This document shows, piece after piece, positions 43,823 to 52,409 of a stretch of DNA of 64,000 nt. Each line of letters begins with the position of its first letter. Positions within the stretch are counted from its first letter, which is position 1. The DNA comes from Rhodoferax sp. GTDB lineage: Bacteria; Pseudomonadota; Gammaproteobacteria; Burkholderiales; Burkholderiaceae_C. Where the stretch lies: assembly GCF_013297935.1 (NCBI RefSeq), contig NZ_JAAFIX010000001.1, forward strand, positions 372,001 through 436,000, written 5' to 3'. The notes under the pieces were generated by a model. The model did no database searches. It worked only from the letters and a program-made list of their open reading frames with translations, and had not been told where the DNA came from. The translations under genes were made by a program, and so were the position numbers.

Positions 43823-44698
43823 ATGCCGGTAATCGCAGTCATCAACCGCAAAGGGGGCAGCGGCAAAAGCACTCTGGCCACCCACTTGGCTGCCTGGCTG
43901 GCCAACCAGGGTATCGCCGTCATGCTGGGCGATGTGGATCGACAACAGTCCACCCGCACCTGGCTGAAGCGCCGCCCCGCTCCTTTGGCGCCCATTGCAG
44001 GCTGGTCGGTGGGCCAAAAAAACACCTTGAAGGCGCCGCCGGGCATCACCCATGTGGTCCTGGACACTCCCGGAGGCATGCACGGCTTTGAGTTGTCTAA
44101 GGTCATCATGTCGACGGATGTGGTATTGATGCCCGTCTGCAACTCCCTGTTTGACCGCGAATCTGCCGGCCAGTGCCTGCAAGAGTTGCGCGCCATGCCC
44201 CGCGTGGCGTCCGGGCGGTGCCGGTTGGCGGTCATCGGAATGCGCTTGGATGCACGGACCCGCGCTGTAGACACCCTGCGGGAGTGGGCTAGCAGCCACA
44301 CGGTGCCATTCATCGGGGTACTGCGGGAAACCCAGGCGTATGTGCGCAGCCTGGACAGCGGGTTCACGCTCTTCGATCCGCATAAGCCTTTGCAAACAGC
44401 CGACATTGCCCAGTGGGAACCCATTCTGGAGTGGACCCGACAGGCCTGTGGCATGCAGGCCAACCCCACGCCCGCCCCCGAGTTAGTCACCCCGGCTGTC
44501 AGCGAGCCATCCAAAGTCGCAGCCCCCCGGGCCAACAGCTTGATGCCGGCGCAAGAGTCGCTGGTGCATGGCAGCAGGTTGACCGTGTTTGCTCATGGCC
44601 CCAAGCCCGCTAACGAGGACCACTCCCCCGCCCTTTCAGTCCGTGCGGCGGGGTCTCAGGCGCTGCCGCAATTCCTGTTGCGCAAGCCGGCAGCTTAA
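43823..44698 (+). CDS. ParA family ATPase
   Basis: The 291-residue protein has the deviant Walker A motif INRKGGSGKSTLATHLAAWL (residues 7-26), Walker A' GDVDRQQSTRTW and Walker B HVVLDTPGGMHGFELSKVIM. It is of the orphan MinD/ParA type with no ParB gene next to it, and has a Pro/Ala-rich C-terminal tail of about 70 residues. Such orphans often position a cytoplasmic or polar complex; its cargo is unknown here. Its stop overlaps that of the convergent sirB1-like gene by 4 bp. Confidence 0.88.
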   Translation: MPVIAVINRKGGSGKSTLATHLAAWLANQGIAVMLGDVDRQQSTRTWLKRRPAPLAPIAGWSVGQKNTLKAPPGITHVVLDTPGGMHGFELSKVIMSTDVVLMPVCNSLFDRESAGQCLQELRAMPRVASGRCRLAVIGMRLDARTRAVDTLREWASSHTVPFIGVLRETQAYVRSLDSGFTLFDPHKPLQTADIAQWEPILEWTRQACGMQANPTPAPELVTPAVSEPSKVAAPRANSLMPAQESLVHGSRLTVFAHGPKPANEDHSPALSVRAAGSQALPQFLLRKPAA

Positions 44699-45549
44699 AG
44701 CCCGCTCTGGGTGCGTAAAGCCTTGACCTGATCGACCACCCGATCAGCATCTATGACCTGACTGGCGTGTTCGAGGTACAACTCCAAGTCGATCAGCGCC
44801 TGACGCGCGTGCCCCATCTCCGCATGCACCATGCCGCGGTCACGGTACTCCGACCACGAGTCCGGCAATAACACCACCAAACGCTCCTGGACAGCGAGCA
44901 AGCGCGGCCAGTCTTGTTGCGACCGGTGGATTTCCTTCAGGTTGCGCAGCATGCGCGCCAGAATTTCACGAGGAGACGCAGCCTGCAAGTACAGCCCTAA
45001 GGGCGCCTCGAAATCGTCCACCAGCCCGCTGCGCCGCCGGTAGGGCTCCAGCATCTCGGACAACTCTTCTTTGCCCAGAGAGCGCCCTGACATCGGGTCA
45101 ATCACCGCCTGCCCCATAGGGAGGTTGACCTTAACCATGAAATGCCCCGGAAAGCTCACCCCTTGGGCATCGAGCTTCAAGCCCTGGGCCAATTCCATCC
45201 ACAACACGGCCAGTGAAATCGGAATTCCCCGCCGTGTCCGCAAAACCTGCGAGACAAAACTGTTGTCCGGGTCATAGTAGTTGTTCACATTGCCAGCGAA
45301 ACCGAGGTCGCTGAAGAAGAACTGGTTGAGCACTCGAACCCGCTGCAGGGCCGAGGCATCGTCGGCCAAACGGCGACGCAGCCGGGCCAGCAACTGGTCT
45401 ACCTCTGCCATGCTGGACTGCAGGTCCAGATCAGGGTATTCATCCTGACCGAGACTGAGCGCCGCTTCAAACAAGGCGAATTCCTGGTCGCTATGCACCA
45501 GGCTGGCGAAATACTCCAGCGTGGAGGGAACTGTCAGATCCAACTTCAT
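44695..45549 (-). CDS. SirB1 family (transglutaminase-like/TPR) protein
   Basis: The 284-residue protein matches the SirB1/YchA family: RVLNQFFFSDLGFAGNVNNY, then RTRRGIPISLAVLWMELAQG, SFPGHFMVKVNLPMGQAVID and a C-terminal TPR-like helical region (RDRGMVHAEMGHARQALIDL). The fold is transglutaminase-like, but the usual catalytic Cys in the GIPISLAVLW segment is absent, so it is probably non-enzymatic. It lies 15 bp after the murJ stop on the same strand, so the two may be co-transcribed. Confidence 0.88.
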   Translation of the reverse strand: MKLDLTVPSTLEYFASLVHSDQEFALFEAALSLGQDEYPDLDLQSSMAEVDQLLARLRRRLADDASALQRVRVLNQFFFSDLGFAGNVNNYYDPDNSFVSQVLRTRRGIPISLAVLWMELAQGLKLDAQGVSFPGHFMVKVNLPMGQAVIDPMSGRSLGKEELSEMLEPYRRRSGLVDDFEAPLGLYLQAASPREILARMLRNLKEIHRSQQDWPRLLAVQERLVVLLPDSWSEYRDRGMVHAEMGHARQALIDLELYLEHASQVIDADRVVDQVKALRTQSGL

Positions 45550-45564
45550 GCTCGTCCTCCCGGT

Positions 45565-47196
45565 TCAGCGCTTCAAGAAGATGCGCACATTCAAGCCGGC
45601 AACCCGCAGGCATCCGAAATATACCGCCGCGGCCCCTGCCATCAGCAAGGTGAGCCAGCCAATACGCATCCAGGGTTGCGCGCGCAGCGCCACCCAATCC
45701 ACCAGACCCGCAGCCCACAGCAGATACACCACCAACACCGCAGACGCTGCCAGCACCTGAAGCGAAAACCGGCCCCAGCCCGCCAATGGCTGGAAACGCC
45801 CATTGCGCACCAAGCCCACCAGAAGCCAGGTCGCATTGATCATGGCGCCCAGACTAATCGACAAGGACAAGCCCGCATGTTGGAACCATGGAACTAAGGC
45901 AAGGTTCATCAGCTGGGTGGCAATCAGCACGACCACCGCAATCTTGACCGGTGTTTTGATGTCCTGGCTGGCGTAGTACCCGGGCGCCAGCACTTTAATG
46001 GCTACGATCCCCAGCAAACCCGCCCCCCAGCCCATCAGGGCCCATGTGGTCTGCTCCACATCCAGGGCGGAAAATGCACCATAGTGGTAGAGCACCGCCA
46101 CCAGCGGCTTGGAAAACGTCAGCAAACCTACGGCACAGGGCACTGCCAGCAGCACCACAATGCGCAACCCCCAATCCAGCAGCGCCGAATAGGCCGCGCC
46201 ATCGTCCTTGGCGCGCGCTCCCGCGAGCTGCGGCATCAGCACCACACCGAGGGCAACGCCCAGCATTGCGGTGGGAAACTCCATCAAGCGATCTGCATAG
46301 GTCAGCCAGCTCACACTTCCGGTGCGCAGGTGGGAGGCAATCTGGGTGTTGATCAATAGTGAAATCTGCGCCACGCTGACCCCGAGCAATGCCGGGAGCA
46401 TGAGCTTCCCGATGCGCCGGGTTTCCGGATCCGCACAGGCCTCCCGCAACAGGGCAGCCTGCAGGCCAAAGCGCGGCAGCAGCCCCAAACGCTTGAGTGC
46501 CGGTATTTGCAACAGCAACTGCAAGAGCCCGCCGACCATGACGCCGACTGCCATCGCGTAAATCGGCTGGATACCTTGCACCCTGAACCAAGGCACTAGC
46601 AACCAAGCGGCACCAATCATGCTCAGGTTCAGCAACACCGGCGTGGCAGCAGGCACTGCAAAACGCTTCCAGGTATTCAGAATTCCAGACGACAAGGCCA
46701 CCAGCGACATAAAGCCGATGTAGGGAAACATGAAGCGCGTCATGAAAACAGCCGCCTCGTAGCCTGCCGGATCTTTCTGCAAGCCGCTGGCCATGGCCCA
46801 CACGAGTACGGGAGAAGCAATCACACCCACCACACAGGTAAGCACCAGCGCACAGGCGAGCAAGGTGGCAACCCGGTCGATCAATAGCTTGGTTGCGTCA
46901 TCGCCCTGTTTGGCTTTGCTCGCCGCCAGTACAGGCACAAAGGCCTGGCTGAAGGCACCTTCGGCAAACAAACGGCGAAACAGATTGGGAATGCGGAATG
47001 CCACATTAAAGGCATCCGTCATGGCGCTGGCACCGAAGGCAGCAGCGACAAGCAGCTCACGGGCCAAACCGGTGACCCGGGAGGCCAGTGTCCACAACGA
47101 CACGGTAGAAACAGATTTGATAAGGCTCACCTGCCGGAGTGTAGCGGCGGCGTATTGGGATTCGGGCGCCTCGCGTGGCAGATCTGGTCTTTTCAT
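45565..47196 (-). CDS. murJ: Lipid II flippase MurJ (MviN)
   Basis: MurJ flips lipid II across the inner membrane for peptidoglycan synthesis and is usually essential. The 543-residue protein has about 14 hydrophobic helices and the conserved blocks SLWTLASRVTGLARELLVAA, TDAFNVAFRIPNLFRRLFAE, GAFSQAFVPVLAASK and RLMEFPTAMLGVALGVVLMP. It is divergent from the response-regulator gene, with 40 bp between start codons. Confidence 0.96.
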   Translation of the reverse strand: MKRPDLPREAPESQYAAATLRQVSLIKSVSTVSLWTLASRVTGLARELLVAAAFGASAMTDAFNVAFRIPNLFRRLFAEGAFSQAFVPVLAASKAKQGDDATKLLIDRVATLLACALVLTCVVGVIASPVLVWAMASGLQKDPAGYEAAVFMTRFMFPYIGFMSLVALSSGILNTWKRFAVPAATPVLLNLSMIGAAWLLVPWFRVQGIQPIYAMAVGVMVGGLLQLLLQIPALKRLGLLPRFGLQAALLREACADPETRRIGKLMLPALLGVSVAQISLLINTQIASHLRTGSVSWLTYADRLMEFPTAMLGVALGVVLMPQLAGARAKDDGAAYSALLDWGLRIVVLLAVPCAVGLLTFSKPLVAVLYHYGAFSALDVEQTTWALMGWGAGLLGIVAIKVLAPGYYASQDIKTPVKIAVVVLIATQLMNLALVPWFQHAGLSLSISLGAMINATWLLVGLVRNGRFQPLAGWGRFSLQVLAASAVLVVYLLWAAGLVDWVALRAQPWMRIGWLTLLMAGAAAVYFGCLRVAGLNVRIFLKR

Positions 47197-47236
47197 GATT
47201 GAATGACAGGCTATTTAGAATTTCGTTGGAATTGCT

Positions 47237-48538
47237 ATGAAATCCAGTCTGCGTCACTCATTCAGGGCGCCGCGCAACTCTGCTTGGCCCGGGGGCAAGC
47301 ATGCTGTCCTGGTGGTGGAAGACCAGCGCGCGCTCTCAGAAATGCTCTCCAGCATGATCCAGACAACCTGGCAGTGCACCGTGTTTACAGCTGCCACACT
47401 TGCAGAGGCACGCGAATTGTTGGCGACAAGGTCCCACGAAATTTTTGCGGCCGTCTGCGATGTCAACCTGCCGGATGCGCCGTACGGCGAAGTCATTGAT
47501 CTGGTCGCCGCTCAGCATATTCCGGCGATCGCCCTGACCGGAACCATCACCAGCGACATCCGCGGCATGATGACCCAAGGGCTCATCGTGGACTATGTAC
47601 TCAAGAAAGGGCTGCCCTCATTTGAATACGCGGTGCAGTGGATCGGCCGCTTGATCCGCAACTCGGGACTGAAGGTCCTGGTGGCGGACGACTCGCCCTC
47701 GTCGCTGGAAATCATCCGCCGCATGCTCTCGATGCAAGGCTTGTCGGTACAGGTCGCCCACAACGGTCGCGAGGCGCTGGCGGCGCTTAACGCCCAGCCC
47801 GACATCAAGTTGGCACTGGTGGACTACAACATGCCCTTGGTCGATGGTTTTGAGTTCGTCGCTGAGGCACGCCGGATCATGGGCAAGGAGAGACTGGCCA
47901 TCATCGGCATTTCCGGGGAAGACCATTCCGACATCTCGGCCCGGTTTTTGAAACACGGCGCCAACGACTTCATCTCCAAGCCCTACTCGTTTGAAGAAAT
48001 GACCTGCCGGGTCAACCAGAACCTCGAAATGCTGGAGCTGGTCGAACATCTGCACGAGTTGGCTTTTGTCGACCCACTCACCAGCCTCTACAACCGGCGC
48101 TACTTTTTCGAACAAGGCAAGGCACGCCACAAACTAGCCCACGAAGCCCAGGCGCCGGTCGTGGTCGCGATGCTCGACATCGACCACTTCAAGTCCATCA
48201 ACGACCGCTATGGACATGCCCATGGCGATATCGTGATCCGACACGTGGCCAGCTGCATGACCAAGCACTTCCCCGACGCGCTGGTGGCCCGCATCGGCGG
48301 AGAAGAATTCGCCCTATTCAGCGACAACCTCCCTTTGGCCGCTTTGCGCGAACGCTTGGATGCCTTCCGCGAATTGCTGCCCCGGCACAGCAGCGATGAG
48401 ATGCCGGCCGGCATGCCCATCAGTATCAGCATCGGGGTTCATGGCGGACACGATGGCGACCTGAACGCACTTCTACAGCGGGCTGACAAACGACTTTACG
48501 AGGCCAAGGCCAACGGACGGAACCGGCTGGAAGGCTGA
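47237..48538 (+). CDS. REC-REC-GGDEF response regulator (diguanylate cyclase)
   Basis: The 433-residue protein has two receiver domains and a diguanylate cyclase domain, like PleD. REC1 (residues about 22-140) keeps VVEDQ, the phospho-acceptor in VCDVNLPDAPYGE and the Lys in YVLKKG. REC2 (about 145-265) keeps VADDSPSS, LVDYNMPLVDG and ISKPY, so both could be phosphorylated. The GGDEF domain has DPLTSLYNRRYFFEQG, VVAMLDIDHFKSINDRYGHA and the active site RIGGEEFALF. The RxxD inhibitory site upstream of GGEEF is not present, which predicts an enzyme without product inhibition at that site. No kinase lies next to it. Confidence 0.94.
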   Translation: MKSSLRHSFRAPRNSAWPGGKHAVLVVEDQRALSEMLSSMIQTTWQCTVFTAATLAEARELLATRSHEIFAAVCDVNLPDAPYGEVIDLVAAQHIPAIALTGTITSDIRGMMTQGLIVDYVLKKGLPSFEYAVQWIGRLIRNSGLKVLVADDSPSSLEIIRRMLSMQGLSVQVAHNGREALAALNAQPDIKLALVDYNMPLVDGFEFVAEARRIMGKERLAIIGISGEDHSDISARFLKHGANDFISKPYSFEEMTCRVNQNLEMLELVEHLHELAFVDPLTSLYNRRYFFEQGKARHKLAHEAQAPVVVAMLDIDHFKSINDRYGHAHGDIVIRHVASCMTKHFPDALVARIGGEEFALFSDNLPLAALRERLDAFRELLPRHSSDEMPAGMPISISIGVHGGHDGDLNALLQRADKRLYEAKANGRNRLEG

Positions 48539-48554
48539 TCCCAGCGCGCCGGTA

Positions 48555-48560
48555 TATAAT
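48555..48560 (+). promoter_or_regulatory. Consensus -10 element of the rpsT promoter
   Basis: A perfect TATAAT, preceded by TA, lies about 45 bp before the rpsT start. The -35 region falls at the end of the preceding gene and is not well matched. AAGGA for translation lies just before the ATG at 48606. Confidence 0.6.
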
Positions 48561-48605
48561 CATCGGCTTTGCTGGCAACATCCTCCAACACAAGGAACAT
48601 AAATC

Positions 48606-48905
48606 ATGGCATCTGGTAAACCCAAGAAAAAGAACCCGCGCCTGGCGTCGGGCCGTAAACGCGTCCGTCAGGACATCAAAATCAATGCAGCAAACACTTC
48701 TTTGCGTTCTAAATACCGCACCGCGGTGAAGAACGTGGAAAAGGCAGTTGTGGCCGGTGACAAGACCAAGGCCGCAGAATTGTTTGCCAAGATGCAAGCC
48801 GTGGTGGACACCGTGGCTGACAAAGGCATCTTCCACAAGAACAAAGCAGCACGCGATAAGAGCCGTTTGGCTACCAAGGTGAAAGCCTTGGCACTCGCAG
48901 CCTAA
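48606..48905 (+). CDS. rpsT: 30S ribosomal protein S20
   Basis: S20 binds 16S rRNA in the body of the small subunit. The 99-residue basic product is somewhat longer than E. coli S20 (87), and has [40 protein letters not shown] and [20 protein letters not shown], all typical. AAGGA lies 9 bases before the ATG; promoter and terminator are visible. A gene pair with murJ is typical in betaproteobacteria. Confidence 0.97.
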   Translation: MASGKPKKKNPRLASGRKRVRQDIKINAANTSLRSKYRTAVKNVEKAVVAGDKTKAAELFAKMQAVVDTVADKGIFHKNKAARDKSRLATKVKALALAA

Positions 48906-48974
48906 TCACTTAGGCAATCGCACGGACCTTGGCAACAAGGTCTGCGTTTGTTAGGGTGCGCTGCCAGCAAAAGC

Positions 48975-49005
48975 AAAAAAGCCGTTCATCTGAACGGCTT
49001 TTTTG
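48975..49005 (+). terminator. Strong rho-independent terminator of rpsT
   Basis: AAAAGCCGTTC-ATCT-GAACGGCTTTT continues into T residues: an 11-bp stem. A smaller hairpin, GACCTTG-GCAA-CAAGGTC (48925-48942), precedes it. The A/T-flanked stem can work in both directions, so it may also end the convergent DUF3579 transcript. Confidence 0.88.
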
Positions 49006-49027
49006 TTTCTGTCGTCAGGAAAAAAAA

Positions 49028-49366
49028 TTATTCGGAGGCAGCCGGGCGGGCAGCAGGCGCGGCGGGCGCCTCAGGGCGAGTCTCGCTCACCTGCAGCTCG
49101 TTGTCACGGGCGAAATTCAGGCAAAAATCCCAAGCCATCACGTCGTAATCCCGCAGATCGGGGTGCACGATGACGCATTTCACCTGCCCGATCGAGGTGG
49201 GCACACACCAAGGCGAATAGCCGAGGTGGCTGCCCCGGGTGGCGCCGCCGGGGCGGAACTGGCTCATGACACCCGCCAAACGCTCCGCCCAATCACTGGG
49301 GCGAAAGGTCTTGCCTTGCCGCGTGATTCCCAGGATGTAGAGTTCTTTTGGAGGAGTGGTAGCCAT
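49028..49366 (-). CDS. DUF3579 domain protein
   Basis: The 112-residue protein matches DUF3579, a family largely restricted to betaproteobacteria: PPKELYILGITRQGKTFRPS, DWAERLAGVMSQFRPGG, VKCVIVHPDLRDYDVMAWDF and a Pro/Ala-rich tail. I chose the ATG at 49366, since upstream codons look non-coding. Genes of this family are often near argD/argF/argG, but no role has been shown. Confidence 0.85.
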   Translation of the reverse strand: MATTPPKELYILGITRQGKTFRPSDWAERLAGVMSQFRPGGATRGSHLGYSPWCVPTSIGQVKCVIVHPDLRDYDVMAWDFCLNFARDNELQVSETRPEAPAAPAARPAASE

Positions 49367-49545
49367 CAGTGCGTTAAGAAATTCGTGACCGCTGCGCACA
49401 AGTCTTATAGAAGTGTTGCAGCGCACAAGAATTCTACCCGCTCTCCTGTCTTGGGAATGACAAACCAGCTATATCAACCGGCATCAGAGTGATGTGAATT
49501 TGTCACGAAACCGCCATCGGCAGTGCGCCTAAAATCAGGCTTCAA

Positions 49546-49589
49546 CGGCCCGACTGGCCTTTGCAACAGTCGGGCCGCTTTTATTTTTT
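49546..49589 (+). terminator. Terminator-like leader hairpin directly in front of argD (possible attenuator)
   Basis: CGGCCCGACTG and CAGTCGGGCCG form a perfect 11-bp stem with a 10-base loop, followed by CTTTTATTTTTT. It ends 21 bases before the argD start codon. The nearest plus-strand gene upstream, rpsT, already has its own terminator, and DUF3579 is on the other strand, so this hairpin should lie in the argDF leader. It may attenuate or insulate. I see no arginine-rich leader peptide. Confidence 0.65.
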
Positions 49590-49609
49590 GCTCAACCCGG
49601 AGTTATTGC

Positions 49610-50827
49610 ATGACCGCCGCCACCGCTTCTACGCCGTCCTCACCCCACGTGATGAACACCTACGGCCGACTGCCCATTGCTTTGAGCCATGGCCAAGGCT
49701 GCCGCGTGTGGGACGTGAACGGCAAAGAGTACCTGGACGCCCTGGGCGGCATCGCAGTCAACACCCTGGGCCACAACCACCCCAAACTTGTGCCCGCGCT
49801 GCAGGACCAGCTCACCAAGCTGATCCACACCTCTAACTACTACCACATCCCTCTGCAGGAAGAGCTGGCCAAACTGTTGGTAGAGCGCTCAGGCATGACG
49901 AACGTGTTCTTCTGCTCGACGGGCTTGGAAGCCAACGAAGCCGCGCTGAAGCTGGCCCGCAAGTTCGGCCACGACAAGGGCATTGAGCGCCCCGAAGTGG
50001 TGGTGTACGAAAAAGCGTTCCACGGCCGCTCCATTGCCACCCTGAGCGCCACCGGCAACCCCAAAGTGCAAGCCGGTTTCGGCCCGCTGGTGGAAGGCTT
50101 TATCCGTGTGCCAGTGAATAACATCGACGCACTCAAGGCCGCTACCGAGGGCAACCCCAATGTGGTGGCCGTGTTCTTTGAAGCCATCCAGGGCGAAGGC
50201 GGCGTGAACCCCATGCACATGGACTACCTGCGTGACGTGCGTGCCCTGTGCGACCAGCGCGACTGGCTGCTGATGATTGACGAAGTGCAGTGCGGCATGG
50301 GCCGCACCGGCAAGTGGTTTGCCCACCAGTGGGCCGGTATTCAGCCCGATGTGATGCCGCTGGCCAAAGGCCTGGGTTCTGGCGTGCCGGTGGGCGCGGT
50401 CGTGGTGGGCGCCAAAGCGGCCACCATCTTCCAACCCGGCAACCACGGCTCCACCTTCGGCGGCAACCCGCTGTCCATGCGGGCCGGGGTCGAAACCATT
50501 CGCATCATGGAGGCCGAAGGACTGCTGGCCAATGCCGAGAAGGTCGGCGCCCACCTGAAGGCAGGGCTTGAAGCCGCGTTAAAGGACGAGATCGCCAATG
50601 GCGGTGTCAAAGAAATCCGGGGCCAAGGCCTGATGATGGGCATCGACCTGTCCAAGCCCTGCGGCGCTCTGGTGCAACGCGCTGCCGACGCCGGCCTGCT
50701 GCTCAGCGTCACGGCTGACAGTGTTGTGCGCATGGTGCCCCCCTTGATCTTGAGCGTGGCAGAGGCCGACGAAATCGTCGCCATCCTCGCGCCCCTGATT
50801 GCTGCCTTTTTGAAAGAAACCGCATGA
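49610..50827 (+). CDS. argD: Acetylornithine aminotransferase
   Basis: This PLP enzyme makes N-acetylornithine in arginine synthesis (often also N-succinyl-DAP in lysine synthesis). The 405-residue product has YLDALGGIAVNTLGHNHPKL, VFFCSTGLEANEAALKLARK, LLMIDEVQCGMGRTGKWFAH and the PLP lysine in DVMPLAKGLGSGVPVGAVVV. GGAG precedes the ATG. The stop overlaps the argF start (ATGA), so the two are one operon, and a terminator-like hairpin lies in the leader. Confidence 0.95.
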   Translation: MTAATASTPSSPHVMNTYGRLPIALSHGQGCRVWDVNGKEYLDALGGIAVNTLGHNHPKLVPALQDQLTKLIHTSNYYHIPLQEELAKLLVERSGMTNVFFCSTGLEANEAALKLARKFGHDKGIERPEVVVYEKAFHGRSIATLSATGNPKVQAGFGPLVEGFIRVPVNNIDALKAATEGNPNVVAVFFEAIQGEGGVNPMHMDYLRDVRALCDQRDWLLMIDEVQCGMGRTGKWFAHQWAGIQPDVMPLAKGLGSGVPVGAVVVGAKAATIFQPGNHGSTFGGNPLSMRAGVETIRIMEAEGLLANAEKVGAHLKAGLEAALKDEIANGGVKEIRGQGLMMGIDLSKPCGALVQRAADAGLLLSVTADSVVRMVPPLILSVAEADEIVAILAPLIAAFLKETA

Positions 50828-51795
50828 GCCTCTCCAGCAACGCCGTCCCCAGCACCCTACCCCAAGGCGCGCCGCCAGTGCGGCACTACCTGCAGTTTGA
50901 GGACTTCAGCGCCGACGAATACGCCTACCTGCTGGAGCGCGCGGCCTTCATCAAGCGCAAGTTCAAAACCTTTGAGCGCCACCACACCCTGGCGGACCGC
51001 ACGCTGGCAATGATTTTCGAGAAAGCCTCCACCCGCACCCGTGTGAGTTTTGAGGCCGGCATGTACCAACTGGGCGGCAGCGTGGTGCACCTCACCACCG
51101 GCGACAGCCAATTGGGCCGCTCCGAACCGATTGAGGACAGCGCCAAGGTCATCAGCCGCATGACCGACATCGTGATGATCCGCACCTACGAGCAAACCAA
51201 GCTGCAAGCCTTTGCCGCCAACTCGCGCGTGCCCGTCATCAACGGTCTGACCAACGAATTCCACCCCTGCCAGATCCTGGCGGACATCTTCACCTACATA
51301 GAGCACCGCGGCCCTATCCAGGGCAAGACCGTGACCTGGGTGGGCGACGGCAACAACATGGCAAACACCTGGTTGCAGGCTGCCGCCAAGCTGGGCTTTC
51401 ACCTTCGCGTGTCCACCCCCAGCGGCTATGAAGTCAATGAGAAATTGGCCGCTAGCGCTGGTGGAATGGGCGCAGGCAGCTATAAAACTTATAGCGACCC
51501 GATGGAAGCCTGCCAAGGCGCCGACCTGATCACCACCGACGTGTGGACCAGCATGGGCTATGAGGCCGAGAACGAGGTGCGCCGCAAGGCCTTTGCCGCC
51601 TGGTGCGTGGACCGCAAGATGATGGCCGTGGCAGCACCCAACGCCCTCTTCATGCACTGCCTGCCCGCCCACCGCGGCGAAGAGGTGGAAGCCGAAGTCA
51701 TCGACGGCCCGCAAAGCGTGGTCTGGGACGAGGCCGAAAACCGCATGCACGTGCAGAAGGCGCTCATGGAGTACCTGCTGCTAGGCAAGCTCTGA
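50824..51795 (+). CDS. argF: Ornithine carbamoyltransferase
   Basis: ArgF makes citrulline from ornithine and carbamoyl phosphate. The 323-residue product has the carbamoyl phosphate site EKASTRTRVSFEAGMYQLGG, the ornithine/CP motif NEFHPCQILADIFTYIEHRG and the HCLPAHRGEEV signature. The segment KLAASAGGMGAGSYKTYSDP around residue 210 is encoded by a dispersed-repeat copy, so the loop between the helices there is longer than in most OTCases; it appears to be tolerated. Co-transcribed with argD. Confidence 0.96.
   Translation: MSLSSNAVPSTLPQGAPPVRHYLQFEDFSADEYAYLLERAAFIKRKFKTFERHHTLADRTLAMIFEKASTRTRVSFEAGMYQLGGSVVHLTTGDSQLGRSEPIEDSAKVISRMTDIVMIRTYEQTKLQAFAANSRVPVINGLTNEFHPCQILADIFTYIEHRGPIQGKTVTWVGDGNNMANTWLQAAAKLGFHLRVSTPSGYEVNEKLAASAGGMGAGSYKTYSDPMEACQGADLITTDVWTSMGYEAENEVRRKAFAAWCVDRKMMAVAAPNALFMHCLPAHRGEEVEAEVIDGPQSVVWDEAENRMHVQKALMEYLLLGKL
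51447..51496 (-). repeat. Dispersed ~50-bp repeat inside argF
   Basis: The minus strand has CGCTATAAGTTTTATAGC, TGCCTGCGCCCATT and GCGCTAGCGGCC. All blocks are kept, in an essential gene and in frame. Confidence 0.75.
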
Positions 51796-51808
51796 GCGGC
51801 TGCCCCGC

Positions 51809-52285
51809 TTAGTCCAAGGGCACGGGCAGATCGGCCATCTGCCCTTTGAACTCCTGCAGCGAAAAATGCGACTGCACCTGCCGCACGCCCGGCAGGCGGT
51901 GCAGCTTGCGTTGCAGTAACTCGGAGTAGTGGTCCAGGTCACGCGCCACCAGACCCACCAAAAAGTCGGCCTGCCCTGAGATGGCGTGGAACTGCACGAC
52001 CTCCGGAATTTCGGACACCGCCTGCACAAAGGCCTGGGACGAGGCCTCGTTCTGGTGGTCAATGCCAATCAGCACAAAGGCCAGCACGCTGTAGCCCAGC
52101 GCCCGCCGGTCCAGTGCGGCGTGGTAGCCCTTGATAGTGCCCGCGTCCTCCAACTGCTTGACCCGCCGCCACGTGGGGGACTGCGACAAATTGGCTACCT
52201 GCGCCAACTCGCCGGAGGTCAGGCGGGCGTTGTCCTGCAAGGCCCGCAGCAGCAGGCGGTCGGCTTTGTCACTGACTTGTTGCAT
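51809..52285 (-). CDS. Lrp/AsnC family regulator, probable KynR
   Basis: The 158-residue protein has an N-terminal winged helix (SDKADRLLLRALQDNARLTS, VANLSQSPTWRRVKQLEDAG) and a C-terminal RAM ligand domain (GQADFLVGLVARDLDHYSEL). It is divergent from kynU with a palindromic site between, the same layout as KynR in Pseudomonas, which activates kynurenine-pathway genes in response to kynurenine. I chose the ATG at 52285, with TTGGA about 6-10 bases upstream. The name KynR is an inference from position; the family assignment is firm. Confidence 0.88.
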   Translation of the reverse strand: MQQVSDKADRLLLRALQDNARLTSGELAQVANLSQSPTWRRVKQLEDAGTIKGYHAALDRRALGYSVLAFVLIGIDHQNEASSQAFVQAVSEIPEVVQFHAISGQADFLVGLVARDLDHYSELLQRKLHRLPGVRQVQSHFSLQEFKGQMADLPVPLD

Positions 52286-52304
52286 TAATTTTCCAAAAAA
52301 TGAA

Positions 52305-52337
52305 TTCAAAAGAATAACTTATTCTAATTTTTTTGAA
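52305..52337. promoter_or_regulatory. Lrp-type operator between kynR-like gene and kynU
   Basis: AGAATAA-C-TTATTCT (52311-52325) is a perfect inverted repeat in a very AT-rich stretch, with outer half-sites TTCAAA (52305) and TTTGAA (52332). This matches the size and AT-rich style of Lrp/AsnC boxes. It begins 20 bp upstream of the kynR-like start codon and ends 72 bp before kynU. Confidence 0.72.
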
Positions 52338-52409
52338 TCAAAGATTAACCAGCAGCAAAAGGCAGCCAACCACACATAATTTGCGCAATCTCACCCTCCA
52401 GAGCACTCC

